From Flavobacteriaceae bacterium TMED81 (GTDB lineage Bacteria > Bacteroidota > Bacteroidia > Flavobacteriales > Flavobacteriaceae): a stretch of 14,212 nucleotides of DNA. The notes beneath the pieces are model-generated. The model did no database searches. It worked only from the letters and a program-made list of their open reading frames with translations, and was not told where the DNA came from. The stretch is from positions 20,723 to 34,934 of the forward strand of contig NHEI02000050.1 of assembly GCA_002171575.2 (NCBI GenBank), in the 5' to 3' direction. Made by a program: the position numbers and the translations under genes. Every line of letters starts with the position of its first letter. Positions within the stretch are counted from its first letter, which is position 1. Shown in pieces: positions 12,223 through 14,212 of the stretch.

Positions 12223-13539
12223 ATGGCTACTAAAACTACATCTTATGTTCCATATAAGGTCAAAGACATTGCTTTGGCAGAATGGGGGCGCAAAGAAATT
12301 GAACTCGCTGAAGCAGAAATGCCAGGTCTTATAGCGCTGCGCGAAGAATATGGAGAATCACAACCTCTAAAGGGTGCACGTATTGCAGGATGCTTGCACA
12401 TGACCATTCAAACAGCAGTACTTATTGAAACGCTAACAGCACTTGGTGCAGAAGTTACGTGGAGTTCATGTAATATTTTCTCAACACAGGATCACGCTGC
12501 TGCTGCCATTGCTGCTGCTGGCATTCCCGTTTATGCGTGGAAAGGAATGAATGAGGAAGAATTTAACTGGTGTATCGAACAAACGATATTTTTTGGTGAA
12601 GATCGCAAACCTTTAAACTTAATTTTGGATGATGGTGGTGATCTGACCAATATGATTCTTGATGAATTCCCAGAGCTTGCTTCTGGCATCAAAGGATTGT
12701 CCGAAGAAACCACTACGGGTGTTCATCGCTTATATGAGCGCATGCAAAACGGAACATTGCCATTACCTGCCATCAATGTCAACGACTCGGTAACCAAATC
12801 GAAGTTTGACAACAAATATGGTTGTAAAGAATCTGCAGTTGACGCCGTACGTCGTGCTACGGATATCATGCTCGCTGGAAAGCGTGTTGTCGTTGCTGGA
12901 TATGGAGATGTTGGCAAAGGAACTGTCGCTTCTTTCCAAGGGGCAGGTGCGATTGTAACCGTTACCGAAATCGATCCGATTTGTGCACTTCAAGCATCTA
13001 TGGATGGATTTGAAGTGAAAAAATTAGATACCGTAATTGCCAATGCAGATATCATTGTTACTGCCACTGGAAACAAAGACATCGTTGCTGAGCAGCATTT
13101 CCGCGCGATGAAAGACAAAGCTATTGTCTGTAATATCGGACACTTTGACAATGAAATCGATATGACGTGGCTAAATAAAAACTACGGCGATAGCAAAGTA
13201 GAAATCAAACCACAAGTGGATAAATATACAATAGAAGGCAAAGATATTATCATACTTGCCGAAGGGCGATTGGTGAATTTGGGTTGTGCAACAGGACATC
13301 CAAGTTTTGTGATGAGCAACTCCTTTACCAACCAAACCCTTGCGCAGATTGAGTTGTGGAAACACAGTGATCGTTATGAGAACAAAGTCTATATGCTTCC
13401 CAAGCACTTGGATGAAAAAGTAGCGCGTTTGCACCTCGATAAGTTGGGTGTTGAACTCGAAGAGTTGGATCAAGACCAAGCGGATTATATCAGCGTGCCT
13501 GTTGCAGGACCATATAAGCCAGAATATTACAGGTACTAA
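12223..13539 (+). CDS. ahcY: Adenosylhomocysteinase (S-adenosyl-L-homocysteine hydrolase)
   Basis: A 438-residue enzyme that splits S-adenosylhomocysteine into adenosine and homocysteine, completing the methylation cycle. The start chosen is MATKTTSYVPYKVKD (ATG 12223), which gives the usual length; an upstream ATG at 12166 would place the promoter inside the gene. Motifs: GCLHMTIQTAVLIETL near residue 57, SSCNIFSTQDHAAAA, LILDDGGDLT, the NAD-binding GYGDVGKG after KRVVVAG, GNKDIV, NIGHFDNEID, and EGRLVNLGCATGHPSFVMS. It ends in the hallmark KPEYYRY, whose Lys and Tyr contact NAD in the dimer partner. It stands alone between a divergent promoter region and a strong terminator. Confidence 0.98.
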   Translation: MATKTTSYVPYKVKDIALAEWGRKEIELAEAEMPGLIALREEYGESQPLKGARIAGCLHMTIQTAVLIETLTALGAEVTWSSCNIFSTQDHAAAAIAAAGIPVYAWKGMNEEEFNWCIEQTIFFGEDRKPLNLILDDGGDLTNMILDEFPELASGIKGLSEETTTGVHRLYERMQNGTLPLPAINVNDSVTKSKFDNKYGCKESAVDAVRRATDIMLAGKRVVVAGYGDVGKGTVASFQGAGAIVTVTEIDPICALQASMDGFEVKKLDTVIANADIIVTATGNKDIVAEQHFRAMKDKAIVCNIGHFDNEIDMTWLNKNYGDSKVEIKPQVDKYTIEGKDIIILAEGRLVNLGCATGHPSFVMSNSFTNQTLAQIELWKHSDRYENKVYMLPKHLDEKVARLHLDKLGVELEELDQDQADYISVPVAGPYKPEYYRY

Positions 13540-13563
13540 TTACTGTTCTACTATTGAAATATA

Positions 13564-13592
13564 AAACCGAGGCAGACGCCTCGGTTTTTTTT
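13564..13592 (+). terminator. Intrinsic terminator of ahcY
   Basis: ACCGAGGC and GCCTCGGT form a perfect GC-rich 8-bp stem with a 4-base loop (AGAC), preceded by A bases and followed by a run of eight T including the stem end. It lies 27 bases after the ahcY stop and is clearly oriented to the plus strand, although the A run gives it some activity on the minus strand too. Confidence 0.92.
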
Positions 13593-13610
13593 GTACGCAA
13601 TTCTAAACAA

Positions 13611-13639
13611 AAAAGCCCTTTGCTTTCACAAAGGGCTTT
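13611..13639 (-). terminator. Intrinsic terminator of the rplU-rpmA operon
   Basis: On the minus strand AAGCCCTTTG and CAAAGGGCTT form a 10-bp stem with a short loop (TGAAAG), followed by TTTTTTG. It lies about 22 bases after the rpmA stop and closes that operon. The A run on the other side could also make it act as a second barrier for ahcY transcription. Confidence 0.88.
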
Positions 13640-13660
13640 GTAATTGGTTAACGTAACGAT

Positions 13661-13918
13661 TTACGCATTGGGTTCAATCGACACATACGACCGATTATTT
13701 TTCTTCTTGGTAAAAACAACGGTACCATCTACTCTTGCGTGAAGAGTGTGATCTTTACCAATGTAGACATTTTCACCTGGGTGATGCTGTGTACCACGTT
13801 GGCGAACAATGATATTACCAGCGATGGCGGGCTGACCACCAAAAATCTTTACGCCCAAGCGTTTCGATTCGGATTCTCTTCCGTTTTTTGAGCTACCTAC
13901 TCCTTTTTTGTGTGCCAT
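13661..13918 (-). CDS. rpmA: Large ribosomal subunit protein bL27
   Basis: An 85-residue ribosomal protein. It begins MAHKKGVGSSKNGRESESKR, with the conserved basic N-terminal arm that reaches the peptidyl transferase centre. It continues with LGVKIFGGQ, GNIIVRQRGTQHHPGENV and GKDHTLHARVDGTVVF, all typical of bL27. There is no N-terminal extension of the Firmicutes type needing protease removal, since Ala follows the initiator Met. The start is 8 bases after the rplU stop, the usual rplU-rpmA pair. Confidence 0.98.
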   Translation of the reverse strand: MAHKKGVGSSKNGRESESKRLGVKIFGGQPAIAGNIIVRQRGTQHHPGENVYIGKDHTLHARVDGTVVFTKKKNNRSYVSIEPNA

Positions 13919-13926
13919 GGTATAAT

Positions 13927-14212
13927 TTATTTAGCGGATAATGCCGCGATTAATTCTGCTTTTTTCAAACTCGTATATCCTGAAACACCCGCATCTTTTG
14001 CCATTGCTTTGAGCTCAGCAACTGTCTTGCTACTCAAATCGGCGCTTGGCTTTGCAGCGGCTCTTTTCGGAGCTGCTTTAGCAGTTTCCTTTTTTGCGGC
14101 GGGTTTGGCTTTTACAGCTTCTTTTTCAGCTTTGGCAGTAGGTGCTGCTTTCTTTTTTGCTGAAGTCTCGATGGATTCGATTACGATTTCCGTGAGAGAC
14201 TGACGGTGTCCA
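13927..14212 (-). CDS. rplU: Large ribosomal subunit protein bL21, C-terminal part with Lys/Ala linker and SAP/Rho-N-like tail (5' end outside window)
   Basis: The minus-strand frame enters from the right edge and ends with TAA at 13927-13929, giving 94 visible residues. The first visible residues, GHRQSLTEIVIESI, are the last strand of the bL21 core. After them comes a Lys/Ala/Pro-rich stretch of about 40 residues (for example AKKKAAPTAKAEKEAVKAK), then DLSSKTVAELKAMAKDAGVSGYTSLKKAELIAAL. That final part has the helix-extended-helix pattern of SAP or Rho N-terminal nucleic-acid-binding modules. bL21 in most bacteria ends near the GHRQ stretch, so the tail is an added domain seen in many Bacteroidota. 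Followed by rpmA after 8 bases. Confidence 0.9.
   Translation of the reverse strand, partial: GHRQSLTEIVIESIETSAKKKAAPTAKAEKEAVKAKPAAKKETAKAAPKRAAAKPSADLSSKTVAELKAMAKDAGVSGYTSLKKAELIAALSAK

Noticed and set aside
13910..14203. A 97-codon hydrophobic plus-strand frame at the right edge
   Set aside because: It is the mirror of the Lys/Ala-rich bL21 tail: Lys codons read backwards give Phe/Leu, making a false membrane protein.
1..14212. Mobile elements, CRISPR arrays, tRNA or rRNA genes
   Set aside because: I found no transposase or integrase motifs, no spaced direct repeats and no rRNA or tRNA signature on either strand.

Overview
The window looks like chromosomal core sequence from a member of the Bacteroidota, most likely a flavobacterium. 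The grounds are the promoter motif TAnnTTTG upstream of several genes, the lack of clear Shine-Dalgarno sites, families largely confined to that phylum (DUF3098, DUF3127, DUF4301, the CPN/CNCDD lipoprotein), the run ftsX-DUF3098-uppP-truB, and an L21 protein with a Lys/Ala-rich tail. No transposase, phage gene, CRISPR array, rRNA or tRNA gene was seen. Genes are packed tightly, with overlaps or gaps of a few bases inside operons.

Layout. (1) 1-2744, plus strand: the end of ftsX, a small DUF3098 membrane protein, uppP, truB and tag, apparently one operon covering cell envelope, tRNA modification and DNA repair. (2) 2712-3719, minus strand: DUF3127 then aat, with the aat end overlapping the tag end in antisense. 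(3) 3799-4962, plus strand: an orphan sensor histidine kinase. (4) 4964-5829, minus strand: greA then a HIT-family gene. (5) 5920-6339, plus strand: a small lipoprotein with a Rieske-like core that has lost both histidine ligands. (6) 6336-12173, minus strand: a probable vitamin B1 region. It reads Sfp-type phosphopantetheinyl transferase, thiamine-binding protein, PnuC/PnuT-type transporter, NadR-like P-loop kinase and DUF4301, then a TPP riboswitch and a TonB-dependent receptor. (7) 12223-13539, plus strand: ahcY with a strong terminator. (8) 13611-14212, minus strand: a terminator, rpmA, and the C-terminal part of rplU.

The most informative part is region 6. A well-preserved TPP aptamer lies directly before the TonB-dependent receptor, which points to thiamine or a thiamine phosphate as the receptor's substrate. 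The thiamine-binding protein a few genes upstream supports the same substrate for the PnuC-type transporter. A reasonable model is receptor (outer membrane), PnuT-like channel (inner membrane), then a NadR-like kinase that traps the vitamin by phosphorylation. DUF4301, with nucleotidyltransferase-like motifs, is an uncharacterised member of the same operon. Only the receptor is placed to be switched by TPP. The inner-membrane and cytoplasmic genes appear to be read from a promoter ahead of the phosphopantetheinyl transferase gene.
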